64,000 nt of DNA from positions 310,001 through 374,000 of the forward strand of contig NZ_FRBN01000001.1 of the NCBI RefSeq assembly GCF_900142625.1, given 5' to 3'. Source of the stretch: Roseovarius marisflavi (GTDB lineage: Bacteria > Pseudomonadota > Alphaproteobacteria > Rhodobacterales > Rhodobacteraceae). Positions 16,901 to 25,687 of the stretch are shown here, one piece after another; the stretch's first letter is position 1, and each line of letters opens with the position of its first letter. The notes under the pieces were generated by a model that did no database searches, was not told where the DNA came from, and worked only from the letters and a program-made list of their open reading frames with translations. The position numbers were made by a program, and so were the translations under genes.

Positions 16901-19447
16901 ATGCCGACCGATAAGGTGCTGAGCTTCGTCGCAAGCCGTCGCTTGCAATTGGCCGCGCTAAGTGCGGTTGTCGCGCTGTGCCTGCTTGCCGCCTCGGTCC
17001 TCATCAATGCAGTTTTTGAAAAGCTTGATCGATACAGCACCGCAAGTCAGGACGGCGTTTATTGGACGATGTCCCAGATCGAAGTCGACCAACTCAAGCT
17101 GATCGTCGAGCTTGAACGCATGAAGGTCGCCCAAAACCCGGATTTCGCCCAGCTGCGCCAACGGTTTGATTTGTTTTACAGCCGTGTGATGACGCTGAGA
17201 AATGCCGCGGTTTACCGCAGTATTCTGGACGGAACGGATGTCGCGGCAGATGTTCAGGCCATATTCACCCGGTTGGATGAGATGGTGGTGATGATCGATG
17301 GCGATGACCAAAGCTTGCTCGGGTCGCGCGACAGGATTCTGTCGCTGGTGACCAGCATGACCACGCCGATCCGCGACATCGCGATTGCCGGAATCAGCGT
17401 CGGCGCGGCGCGTGCTGATGGCGAGCGCAATGTGCTCACCCAGCAGATCATAACTCTGACCGTGCTGACGATCATGATGTTGAGCGCCCTCTTCCTTGCG
17501 CTTCTGCTTGTATGGCGGCTTTATGAAGATTCGCAGCGGCAGGCCGAACAAAGCCGCAACACCACCAACCGCCTCACGACAATTCTCAACACCTCGCAAG
17601 ACGGCATTTTGGTGGTGGGCCCCTCTGGCGAAGTGCAGGACACCAACGGCGCGGCCGATCGTATGTTCGCGCTGCCTCAGGCTGACAAATCGTCTGTTCC
17701 GATCAGTAATTTTCTGTTTCGCACCGACCCCGATGGCGGCCTCACACCGCTGACCGGGCGGAGGCTTCTGGCGGAGTGCGAACAGGGTTCGAAACGCTTT
17801 GACGACCTTGTCGTGCGAAGTCTGGATGGCCGCGAATTTCCGGCGGAGATTTCGGCAGATATCGCCCGTCGCGGTGAAATGTCGGTTTGCATCTGCTTTG
17901 TGCGCGATCTCTCCGAACGCCTTGCCGCCGAGGCCGAGATTGTGTCAGCGCGCGATCGCGCCCTGTCGGGCGAACGGGCAAAGGCGCGCTTTCTGGGAAT
18001 GATCAGCCACGAGATGCGCACGCCGCTGCACGGCATTCTGGGCGCGCTTGATCTGTTGCATGACACGGGTCTCACAAGTGAACAGGAACGCTATGCCAAG
18101 GTGATGAAATCCTCGGGGCAGATGTTGTTAACCCAGATCAGCGACGCGCTTGACATGACCCAGGTCGGCGCCGGCAAGATGGTTCTGCGGAGGGACGTGT
18201 TCGATCTTGACGGGATGCTTCAGGAGCTGGTCGAAAACCAACAGGCCCTTGCGCGGGCTCAAAACAACAAGCTTGAGCTTTTGATCGCAAAAGATGGCCT
18301 TGGCCGCGTCGAGGGTGACCGTGGCCGGATCTATCAGGTCTTGCTCAATGTGGTGTCAAACGCAATCAAATACACCCAAAACGGCCAGATCACCATCGAG
18401 GCGGCGCGCGCCGCATCCTCGCCCGATGTGGACCCGATCGTAGAATTCCAGATCAGCGATACCGGCGTCGGGATCAGCGAAGAGAACCTGGCCCGCGTTT
18501 TCGATGATTTCGTGCGCGTCGGGTCGTCTGATGCCAATCAGCCCGAGGGCACCGGCCTTGGCCTTGGCATCGCGCGCCATCTCGTGACCCTGATGGGCGG
18601 TGAAATCGGGGCCGAAAGCCTGCCCGGCGAAGGCAGCCTGTTCTGGACCCGCATTCCACTGCCGGTGAAAAACCGCGCCCCCCCTGCCCCGCGCGCCGAA
18701 ACGGCCCCGGCCGTCATCGCGCCGCTTGATGTGCTGGTGGTTGAGGACAATGCCAATAACCGGCTGGTGATCGAGGCGATGCTGAAGAACGACGGCCACC
18801 GCGTCACGCTGGCCTGTGACGGCGTTGAGGGTGTCGCATTTGCTGCTGAGACGCTATATGACCTGATCCTGATGGACATCAACATGCCCCGCATGGACGG
18901 AATTGAGGCCACGCGCCGCATTCGCGCCGACAATGGCGCCTCGTCAAGCACCCGGATCGTGGCCCTCACCGCGCATTTCAGCTCGGACAAGGCCACCGAA
19001 CTGCGCGCGGCGGGGATGGATGCGGTGGAAACCAAGCCCCTGCGGCGCGCGACCTTGCGGGATATTCTGGCGGGCATTGCCACGACGATGCAGGCCCACA
19101 ATCCTTCGATTGTCGTCGATAACAGCATGCTGTCGCAACTTGGCACCTCTCTTTCAATGGCAAGCATCATCGGCCTGCTCGACAGGTTTCAGGCCGAAGG
19201 CACGCAGATCATCGCGGATCTCGACACCCTGCACGCCATGCCCCCCGAGGTGCTTGCCGACCGCTTGCATGGCTTTTCCGGCTCTGCCGCCACCACCGGC
19301 GCCGTTGCGTTGCAGGCGATTCTGGAACAGGCCGAAACCGCGCTTCGGCAGGGCGACAAAGATACGGCAGCGCATCTGTTGAAAGAATTGCCAAAGATTT
19401 GGACCGACACGATGGCGCATCTGTCTGCGCGTCACCGGGCCGCCTGA
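16901..19447 (+). CDS. Hybrid sensor histidine kinase with receiver and Hpt domains
   Basis: This 848-residue inner-membrane kinase has two membrane helices (about 16-38 and 182-206) around a 145-residue periplasmic sensor. A PAS-like domain follows (about 223-340). The kinase core has His370 in MISHEMRTPLHG and the ATP-binding N box (Asn485 in NVVSNAIKYT) and G boxes (DTGVGIS, GTGLGLGIARH). A receiver has Asp659 in LILMDINMPRMDG. A C-terminal Hpt domain has His790 in LHGFSGSAATTGA. The phosphate path is His370-Asp659-His790, then an external regulator. The divergent LuxR-type regulator is the obvious acceptor. The SUOX-like protein upstream may feed its periplasmic domain. Confidence 0.92.
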   Translation: MPTDKVLSFVASRRLQLAALSAVVALCLLAASVLINAVFEKLDRYSTASQDGVYWTMSQIEVDQLKLIVELERMKVAQNPDFAQLRQRFDLFYSRVMTLRNAAVYRSILDGTDVAADVQAIFTRLDEMVVMIDGDDQSLLGSRDRILSLVTSMTTPIRDIAIAGISVGAARADGERNVLTQQIITLTVLTIMMLSALFLALLLVWRLYEDSQRQAEQSRNTTNRLTTILNTSQDGILVVGPSGEVQDTNGAADRMFALPQADKSSVPISNFLFRTDPDGGLTPLTGRRLLAECEQGSKRFDDLVVRSLDGREFPAEISADIARRGEMSVCICFVRDLSERLAAEAEIVSARDRALSGERAKARFLGMISHEMRTPLHGILGALDLLHDTGLTSEQERYAKVMKSSGQMLLTQISDALDMTQVGAGKMVLRRDVFDLDGMLQELVENQQALARAQNNKLELLIAKDGLGRVEGDRGRIYQVLLNVVSNAIKYTQNGQITIEAARAASSPDVDPIVEFQISDTGVGISEENLARVFDDFVRVGSSDANQPEGTGLGLGIARHLVTLMGGEIGAESLPGEGSLFWTRIPLPVKNRAPPAPRAETAPAVIAPLDVLVVEDNANNRLVIEAMLKNDGHRVTLACDGVEGVAFAAETLYDLILMDINMPRMDGIEATRRIRADNGASSSTRIVALTAHFSSDKATELRAAGMDAVETKPLRRATLRDILAGIATTMQAHNPSIVVDNSMLSQLGTSLSMASIIGLLDRFQAEGTQIIADLDTLHAMPPEVLADRLHGFSGSAATTGAVALQAILEQAETALRQGDKDTAAHLLKELPKIWTDTMAHLSARHRAA

Positions 19448-19580
19448 TCGCAGTCGGGCGAAGCCGATCACAAAGAGTTGCCTTTCGCCGGACTTACTTT
19501 AGATTCCTGTTAAATTATACTGTTTCAACAGCGCCCCATGGTAATTGGGCCTGTTTTTCCTGAACGGGGCCGCGATATCC

Positions 19581-20693
19581 ATGTCAATCTGGAAACAACT
19601 CTTGCTCCTTTGTCTGCTCGGGGCAACCGCCTATGGCGGGTTCAAAGCCTATAAGACCTACCTTGCCCCCGATGCCGTGGCCGAGGCCTCATCCGGCGGC
19701 CCGCGCCCGGTGACCGTAGAGCTGGCCACCGCCAAAACCCGGCTTTTGCAGCAAACCATCGAGGCGGTCGGCACCACCCGCGCGTTGCAATCCATTGATA
19801 TTGTGCCCGAGGTCGATGGCCGCCTGGTCGAACTTGCGATCACCCCCGGAGCGCGTGTGGAGAAGGGCGATATCCTCGCCCGGCTTGACGATACCATCGA
19901 GCGCGCCGATCTGGCCGAGGCCGAGGCCGTGCTGACCGAACAGCGCCAGAGCGTCGAGCGTATCCGCCAATTGCGCCTGACCAATGCCGTGTCCCAAGCC
20001 AGCCAGGAAGAGGCGACCGCCCGCCTTGCCGAGGCCACCGCCGAGGTCGAACGCGCCCGCCGCCGCCTCAAAGACCGTGTGATCACGGCCCCCTTTGCCG
20101 GTGTTGTCGGTCTGACAAATTACGATGTCGGCGCGAGGGTCTCGGAAGGGCAGGTTCTGACCCGGCTGGACGACCTGAGTGAAATCGAGGTTGAATTTTC
20201 ACTGCCGGAAACACTCTTTGCGCAGGTGTCGCGCGGTCAACCCCTGAGCGCGGTAAGCGCCGCCTTTCCGGGCCGTGAGTTTACCGGCACGATTGATGCG
20301 GTCGACAACCGGATCGATCCGGTCAGCCGCGCCTTTCGCACCCGCGCCCTTATTCCCAACCCCGACAGCACCCTGCCTGCGGGCATGTTCCTGTCGCTCA
20401 AGCTGATCCTGTCACAAAGCGAAGAACTGGTCGTGCCCGAAGAGGCGATCATCTTTCAGGCGGCCGAAACCTATGTTTTCGTCAACGAGGGTGGCAAGGC
20501 AGCGCGCCGTGTTGTGGTCACCGGCCAGCGGCTTGACGGCATGATCGCGATCACCTCGGGGCTTGGTCCCGGCGAAGAGGTGATCACGCGCGGCTTGCAA
20601 CGGGTGCGCCCCGGCAGCGACCTTAAAATCAAGGGCGAGGATGAAGGCGCCACCGCCAAATCCAGCGCCGGAACGCCGGAAAAAGCGACATGA
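19581..20693 (+). CDS. RND efflux periplasmic adaptor (membrane fusion protein)
   Basis: The 370-residue adaptor links an inner-membrane RND pump to an outer-membrane channel. It has an N-terminal membrane anchor (WKQLLLLCLLGATAYGG) and a lipoyl half-motif (GRLVELAITPGARVEKGDIL). A coiled-coil hairpin follows (about 95-145), then the second lipoyl half (VITAPFAGVVGLTNYDVGAR) and beta-barrel and membrane-proximal domains. I choose ATG 19581 over a TTG at 19545, which would add 12 unlikely residues. It overlaps the permease gene by 4 bases (ATGA). No outer-membrane channel gene is adjacent, so a TolC-type partner must lie elsewhere. Confidence 0.9.
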   Translation: MSIWKQLLLLCLLGATAYGGFKAYKTYLAPDAVAEASSGGPRPVTVELATAKTRLLQQTIEAVGTTRALQSIDIVPEVDGRLVELAITPGARVEKGDILARLDDTIERADLAEAEAVLTEQRQSVERIRQLRLTNAVSQASQEEATARLAEATAEVERARRRLKDRVITAPFAGVVGLTNYDVGARVSEGQVLTRLDDLSEIEVEFSLPETLFAQVSRGQPLSAVSAAFPGREFTGTIDAVDNRIDPVSRAFRTRALIPNPDSTLPAGMFLSLKLILSQSEELVVPEEAIIFQAAETYVFVNEGGKAARRVVVTGQRLDGMIAITSGLGPGEEVITRGLQRVRPGSDLKIKGEDEGATAKSSAGTPEKAT

Positions 20694-23600
20694 CCCTCTC
20701 GGACATCTCGATCCGCCGCCCGGTTCTGGCCGCTGTCGTCAGCCTTTTGATCGTGATTTTCGGCCTTGCCGCGCTGCGCTCGGTGCCGGTGCGCGAATTG
20801 CCGGATGTGGACAATGCGGTTGTCACCGTCACCACCACCTATCGCGGCGCCGCACCCGAGGTGATCGACACCGACCTGACCGAAACCATCGAGGGCGCGA
20901 TTGCCTCGATCTCGGGCATCCGCTCGATCAGCTCCGAGAGCCGTCAGGGCCGCTCGCGCGTTACCATCGAATTTGACAGCGGCACCGATATCGACGTGGC
21001 CGCCAATGATGTGCGCGATGCGGTTGGCCGGGTGCGCGGCGATATCCCCGAAGAGGCCGACGAGCCGCAGGTCGTCAAAAGCGACGCCGATGCCGACCCG
21101 GTGATGCGCCTTGCCATCACCTCTGACCGGATGACCACCGCCGAGATCACCGATTACATCGACCGTTTCGTAGTCGATCGCATTGCCACGCTTGAAGGTG
21201 TGGCCAATGTCGACATTTACGGCGCGCGTCCCTTTGCGGTGCGGATCTGGATCGACCGGCGCGCCCTTGCCGCGCGCAATCTGGCGGTGTCGGATGTCGA
21301 GGCCGCGCTCAGGCGCAACAATATCGAGCTGCCCGCCGGCGAGGTCGAATCCTATAATCGCCAGCTTTCCGTGCGCCTCAACAGCCGGATGAGCAGCATT
21401 GAGGATTTCCGCGATATCGTGCTTGATCGCGTCGCCGGATACCCGGTGCGCCTTGGCGATGTGGCGCGCATCGCGCCCGGCGTCGCCGATGACAGCACCA
21501 TCGTGCGCACCAACGGCAAGGATGCCGTCGGCGTTGCCGTTCTGCGCCAGAGCCAGTCGAACACGCTGGCCATTTCCAAGGCCGTGCGCGCCGAGATCAA
21601 ATTGCTGAACGCGAGCCTGCCCGAGGGCATGGAGATCATCGTCGGCTCGGATGATGCGCTTTTTGTCGGGGCCTCGATCCGCGAGGTGGTGATCGCTTTG
21701 TTCATCTCGCTGTCCCTGGTGATTGCGGTGATCCTCTTGTTTCTGCGCAGTATTCGCGCCACGCTCATCCCGGCGATCACCATTCCGGTTTCGTTGATCG
21801 GGTGCTTTATGCTGATCGGTCTCTGGGGGTTTTCACTCAACACGCTGACGCTTCTGGCCTTGCTGCTGGCGATCGGATTGGTGGTCGATGACGCGATCGT
21901 TGTGTTGGAGAACATCCAGCGCCGGATCGAGCTTGGGGAATCCCCTCTTGTGGCAAGCCTCAAGGGCGCGCGACAGGTGACCTTTGCGGTGATCGCCACC
22001 TCTCTGACGCTGGTGGCGGTGTTTGTGCCGCTGTCGTTCATGCCCGGACAGGTCGGGCGGCTTTTCGTCGAATTCGGCTGGGTCATGGCGGGCACGGTGG
22101 GGATTTCGACCTTTGTGGCGCTGACCGCCTGCCCCGCCCTTGCCGCCAGGATTCTGAGCGCGCGCAAGATCCGCAAGGCGGCCGCCGACACGCCAGAGCG
22201 TGCGCCTGTCGTGCTTCGCATCTATCGCGGGCTGTTGGTGCGGGCCATCGGCATGCCGCTGGTGGTGCTGGCGGTGACCTTTGTGCTGACCGCCGGGGCG
22301 GCATTGTTTTATGACGGCTTGCCCCGCGAATTGGCACCGCGCGAAGATCGCGGCGTTGGCTTTGTGCCGCTTACCGCGCCGCAAGGCAGCACCGTCGCCC
22401 ATTCCGACATGGCCGCGCGTCAGGTCGAGGAAATCCTTGAACCGATGCGCCAATCGGGCGAGATCGAAACCGTCTTTACCTTCACCGGCTGGGGCGGTCG
22501 CGCCTGGCGGTCGTTTGTGGTCTATCGCCTTGCCCCCTGGGAAGAGCGGGATCGCCCGATTTCGGCCCTCGTCGGCGAGATTGCCCCGCAAATGGGCAAC
22601 GTCACGGTTGCGCGCGGCTTTCCGGTCACGCCGGCCGGGCTTGGCTTGCGCGGCAATTCCACCCCGGTGCGGGTGGTGATTGGCGGCCCGGATTTTGACA
22701 GCGTCAAGGACTGGGCCATCGAGCTTCTGGCGCGCGCCGAAAACGTCGAGGGGCTGGTCAACCCCGAGATCAACTTTGAACAGAACCTGCCGCAACTGGA
22801 CGTCAGCATTGATCGCGCGCGCGCCGATGACCTTGGCATTTCGGCCGATGTGATCGCCGCCACGCTCCAGACCATGCTGGCCTCGCGCGAGGTGACCACT
22901 TTCGTCAGCCGGGGCCGCGAGTACCCGGTGCTGGTGCAGGCCGAAGAGGCCGACCGGCGCACGCCTTCGGATATCTCGAACATCTTCCTGCGCGCGGGCG
23001 ACGGCGAAACCCTTGTGCCGCTTGGCGCGCTTGTGACGCTCAATGAAAACGCCGCCGCGCCGTCGCTTCGCCGGTTTGACCGCCTGCCCTCGATCCAATT
23101 GTCGGGCGCGCTTGCGCCGGGCGCCGATCTTGGCGGGGTTCTGACCCAGCTTGAAACCATTGCCGCCGAAATCCTGCCGCCCGAGGCCAAGCTTGGCTAT
23201 GACGGGCAATCGCGCACCTACAAGGACACCTCTGGCGGGGTTGGCGTGGTGTTTCTCTTGGCCCTGTTGATCGTTTACCTTGTGCTGGCAGCGCAATTTG
23301 AAAGCTTCATTCACCCGCTGGTGATCATGCTCACCGTGCCGGTGGGCGTGGCCGGCGCGATTTATGCCATGGCCCTTGGGGGGCTGTCGCTCAACGTCTA
23401 TAGCCAGATCGGGATCATCCTGCTGATCGGGCTGATATCCAAGAACGGCATCCTGATTGTCGAGTTTGCAAATCAATTGCGCGATGAAGGCTACGCTGTG
23501 CGCGACGCGGTGATCGAGGCCTCGGTCCTGCGGCTGCGCCCGATCGTGATGACGGCGATTTCAACGGTTCTGGGCGCGCTTCCGCTGGTGCTGGCCAGCG

Positions 23601-23788
23601 GTGCGGGCGCTGAAAGCCGGATTGCCGTGGGCACGGTGATCGTTGCGGGCCTGAGCATGGCGACGGTGCTCATGCTGTTCGTCACGCCGGTGCTTTATGA
23701 CCTTCTGGCGCGGTTCACCAAGCCGCGCGGCGCCGTGGAAAAGTCGCTTGAGGCCGAGCTTGCCGCCAGTTATCAACCAGCTGAGTGA
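20690..23788 (+). CDS. RND efflux permease (HAE1/AcrB-like)
   Basis: The 1032-residue inner-membrane transporter uses the proton gradient to export lipophilic compounds. The N-terminus MTLSDISIRRPVLAAVVSLL is typical. Two large periplasmic loops separate twelve helices, and the TM4 charge-relay aspartates appear as GLVVDDAIVVLENI. Later helices carry SKNGILIVEFANQL. Length and order match AcrB/MexB-type pumps. Substrate cannot be predicted from sequence. It is translationally coupled to the adaptor. tamA begins 54 bases downstream, so read-through is possible. Confidence 0.92.
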   Translation: MTLSDISIRRPVLAAVVSLLIVIFGLAALRSVPVRELPDVDNAVVTVTTTYRGAAPEVIDTDLTETIEGAIASISGIRSISSESRQGRSRVTIEFDSGTDIDVAANDVRDAVGRVRGDIPEEADEPQVVKSDADADPVMRLAITSDRMTTAEITDYIDRFVVDRIATLEGVANVDIYGARPFAVRIWIDRRALAARNLAVSDVEAALRRNNIELPAGEVESYNRQLSVRLNSRMSSIEDFRDIVLDRVAGYPVRLGDVARIAPGVADDSTIVRTNGKDAVGVAVLRQSQSNTLAISKAVRAEIKLLNASLPEGMEIIVGSDDALFVGASIREVVIALFISLSLVIAVILLFLRSIRATLIPAITIPVSLIGCFMLIGLWGFSLNTLTLLALLLAIGLVVDDAIVVLENIQRRIELGESPLVASLKGARQVTFAVIATSLTLVAVFVPLSFMPGQVGRLFVEFGWVMAGTVGISTFVALTACPALAARILSARKIRKAAADTPERAPVVLRIYRGLLVRAIGMPLVVLAVTFVLTAGAALFYDGLPRELAPREDRGVGFVPLTAPQGSTVAHSDMAARQVEEILEPMRQSGEIETVFTFTGWGGRAWRSFVVYRLAPWEERDRPISALVGEIAPQMGNVTVARGFPVTPAGLGLRGNSTPVRVVIGGPDFDSVKDWAIELLARAENVEGLVNPEINFEQNLPQLDVSIDRARADDLGISADVIAATLQTMLASREVTTFVSRGREYPVLVQAEEADRRTPSDISNIFLRAGDGETLVPLGALVTLNENAAAPSLRRFDRLPSIQLSGALAPGADLGGVLTQLETIAAEILPPEAKLGYDGQSRTYKDTSGGVGVVFLLALLIVYLVLAAQFESFIHPLVIMLTVPVGVAGAIYAMALGGLSLNVYSQIGIILLIGLISKNGILIVEFANQLRDEGYAVRDAVIEASVLRLRPIVMTAISTVLGALPLVLASGAGAESRIAVGTVIVAGLSMATVLMLFVTPVLYDLLARFTKPRGAVEKSLEAELAASYQPAE

Positions 23789-23842
23789 CTTTCCGCCTAT
23801 TCGCCTTAGTTGGTTGCGCCGGGTGGTATTCTCCTGTGCAAG

Positions 23843-25687
23843 ATGCGATCATTCCTTATGTTCAGCGGATCCTTTGACGTGGCAGAATCATATTTGAAAC
23901 ACTCGCTTTTCGCCGCTCTCTTCGGTACCCTGCTGACCTTTGGCGCGCAGGCTGCAGAGGTCACATTCAACGCCCCCCAAGCGTCGGAAAAGTTTACCGA
24001 CAAATTGCGCAGCGCATCGCTCAGCCTGACCACCGCCGCACGCGAGGATGCCACCGCGCAGGATCTTCTGGCCGCCGCGCAATCGGATTATGCCCGCCTG
24101 ATCGGGGTGCTTTACGCCGAAGGCTATTATGGCGGCGTGATCACCATTCGCGTCGATGGCAAAGAAGCCGCAAGCATCCCGCCGCTGCGCGCGCCCGGCG
24201 ACATTCACCGGATTGATATCACTGTGGAGCGGCGTAGCAGATTTGCCTTTGGCATCGCCCGTGTGGCGCCCGTGCCGGCCAATGCGGACCTGCCCGAAGG
24301 GTTTGCCACCGGCAAGCGGGCCCGCGGTGACCTGATTGGCGAGGCCGCGCGCAGCGGTGTGAATGCCTGGCGCGATGCGGGCCATGCCAAGGCAGATATC
24401 TCGCGCGAGTCGATTACCGCCGATCATGCCCGCAAGACCCTTGATGCCGATATCTCGCTTACGCCCGGCCCGCGCCTGCGCTTCGGCACGTTTGAGGTTG
24501 CCGCCTCTGACCCGCCAAGCCGGGTTCGCGCGTCGCGTATTCGCGCCATTGCCGGCCTGCCCACAGGAAAAACCTTTTCGCCAGAGGCGCTTGCCCAATC
24601 GGCCACGCGTTTGCGGCGCACCGGTGCGTTTCGCTCGGTGGTGGTAACCGAGGCCGAGACACCAAATCCCGACGGCACGCTTGATATCAGCACCCGCGTG
24701 GTAGATGCCAAACCCCGCCGTCTGGGGGCCGGCGCCGAGCTGTCTTCGCTTGAAGGGCTGACATTGAGTGGATTCTGGATGCATCGCAACCTTCTGGGCG
24801 GGGCCGAACGGTTGCGTTTTGACGCGATGATCGGTGGCCTCGGCGGCAATTCGGGCGGCGAGGATGTTCGCCTGTCTGGCCGCTTTGAACGCCCTGCCAC
24901 CATTACTCCCGACACAAGCCTGTTCTTGCTGGCCAGTATCGAGGACAGAAACGAACCCGATTATCGCGAGCGCAGCGTCGAAATCGGCGGTGGCTTTCGT
25001 CATATTTTCTCCAAGCAGCTCACCGCCGAGGCCGGCATCACCTATCGCTATTCCGAGATTGACGACGATCTTGGCGCGCGCAGCCTGCAACATCTGCTCT
25101 TGCCGCTGCGCGCCACATTGGATCGCCGCGACAATGCTCTGGATGCCAAATCCGGCCAGTTCATCGACCTTACGCTGACGCCTTTCGTTGGGCTGGAAGA
25201 GGACAGCGGAACCGGCACACGCCTGTTCGCTGATGCGCGCACCTACCACAGCTTTGGCGCGGCGGATGGCGTGACCGTGGCCGCGCGCGCTCAACTAGGC
25301 TCGGTAGCCGGGGCAACGATAAGCGATGTGCCCGCCGATATGCTGTTTTATTCCGGGGGCGCAGGCACGGTGCGCGGGCAAGCCTATCAATCCCTTGGTG
25401 TGGACCTGTCACCCGGCGTGACCGTCGGGGGGCGTGCCTTCATGGCATTTTCCGGCGAGCTGCGCACGGATGTGACGACATCCATTCAGGCGGTAACCTT
25501 TGCCGATACCGGCTTTGTCGGCCAGGATTCCTTTGGGTCCGGCAAAGGCGAATGGCATAGTGGCGCCGGGGTCGGGGCGCGCTACATGACCGGTGTCGGC
25601 CCGATCCGTGTCGATCTTGCGACGCCTCTGGGTAATGACGCAGGTCGGAAATTTGAACTTTATATCGGGATTGGACAGGCCTTTTGA
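23843..25687 (+). CDS. tamA: TamA-like Omp85 translocation and assembly module protein
   Basis: TamA is an outer-membrane beta-barrel of the Omp85 family that works with TamB. The protein has a signal segment (YLKHSLFAALFGTLLTFGAQA), POTRA-like repeats (about 35-270, including LIGVLYAEGYYGGVITIRVD) and a C-terminal barrel. The barrel contains GVGARYMTGVGPIRVDLATP, the conserved Omp85 GxGxR-type strand, and ends GIGQAF. The start is uncertain: ATG 23843 has no clear ribosome site, while GTG 23879 would give a tidy signal peptide. The stop overlaps the tamB start (TGATG), so the pair is translationally coupled. Confidence 0.88.
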   Translation: MRSFLMFSGSFDVAESYLKHSLFAALFGTLLTFGAQAAEVTFNAPQASEKFTDKLRSASLSLTTAAREDATAQDLLAAAQSDYARLIGVLYAEGYYGGVITIRVDGKEAASIPPLRAPGDIHRIDITVERRSRFAFGIARVAPVPANADLPEGFATGKRARGDLIGEAARSGVNAWRDAGHAKADISRESITADHARKTLDADISLTPGPRLRFGTFEVAASDPPSRVRASRIRAIAGLPTGKTFSPEALAQSATRLRRTGAFRSVVVTEAETPNPDGTLDISTRVVDAKPRRLGAGAELSSLEGLTLSGFWMHRNLLGGAERLRFDAMIGGLGGNSGGEDVRLSGRFERPATITPDTSLFLLASIEDRNEPDYRERSVEIGGGFRHIFSKQLTAEAGITYRYSEIDDDLGARSLQHLLLPLRATLDRRDNALDAKSGQFIDLTLTPFVGLEEDSGTGTRLFADARTYHSFGAADGVTVAARAQLGSVAGATISDVPADMLFYSGGAGTVRGQAYQSLGVDLSPGVTVGGRAFMAFSGELRTDVTTSIQAVTFADTGFVGQDSFGSGKGEWHSGAGVGARYMTGVGPIRVDLATPLGNDAGRKFELYIGIGQAF

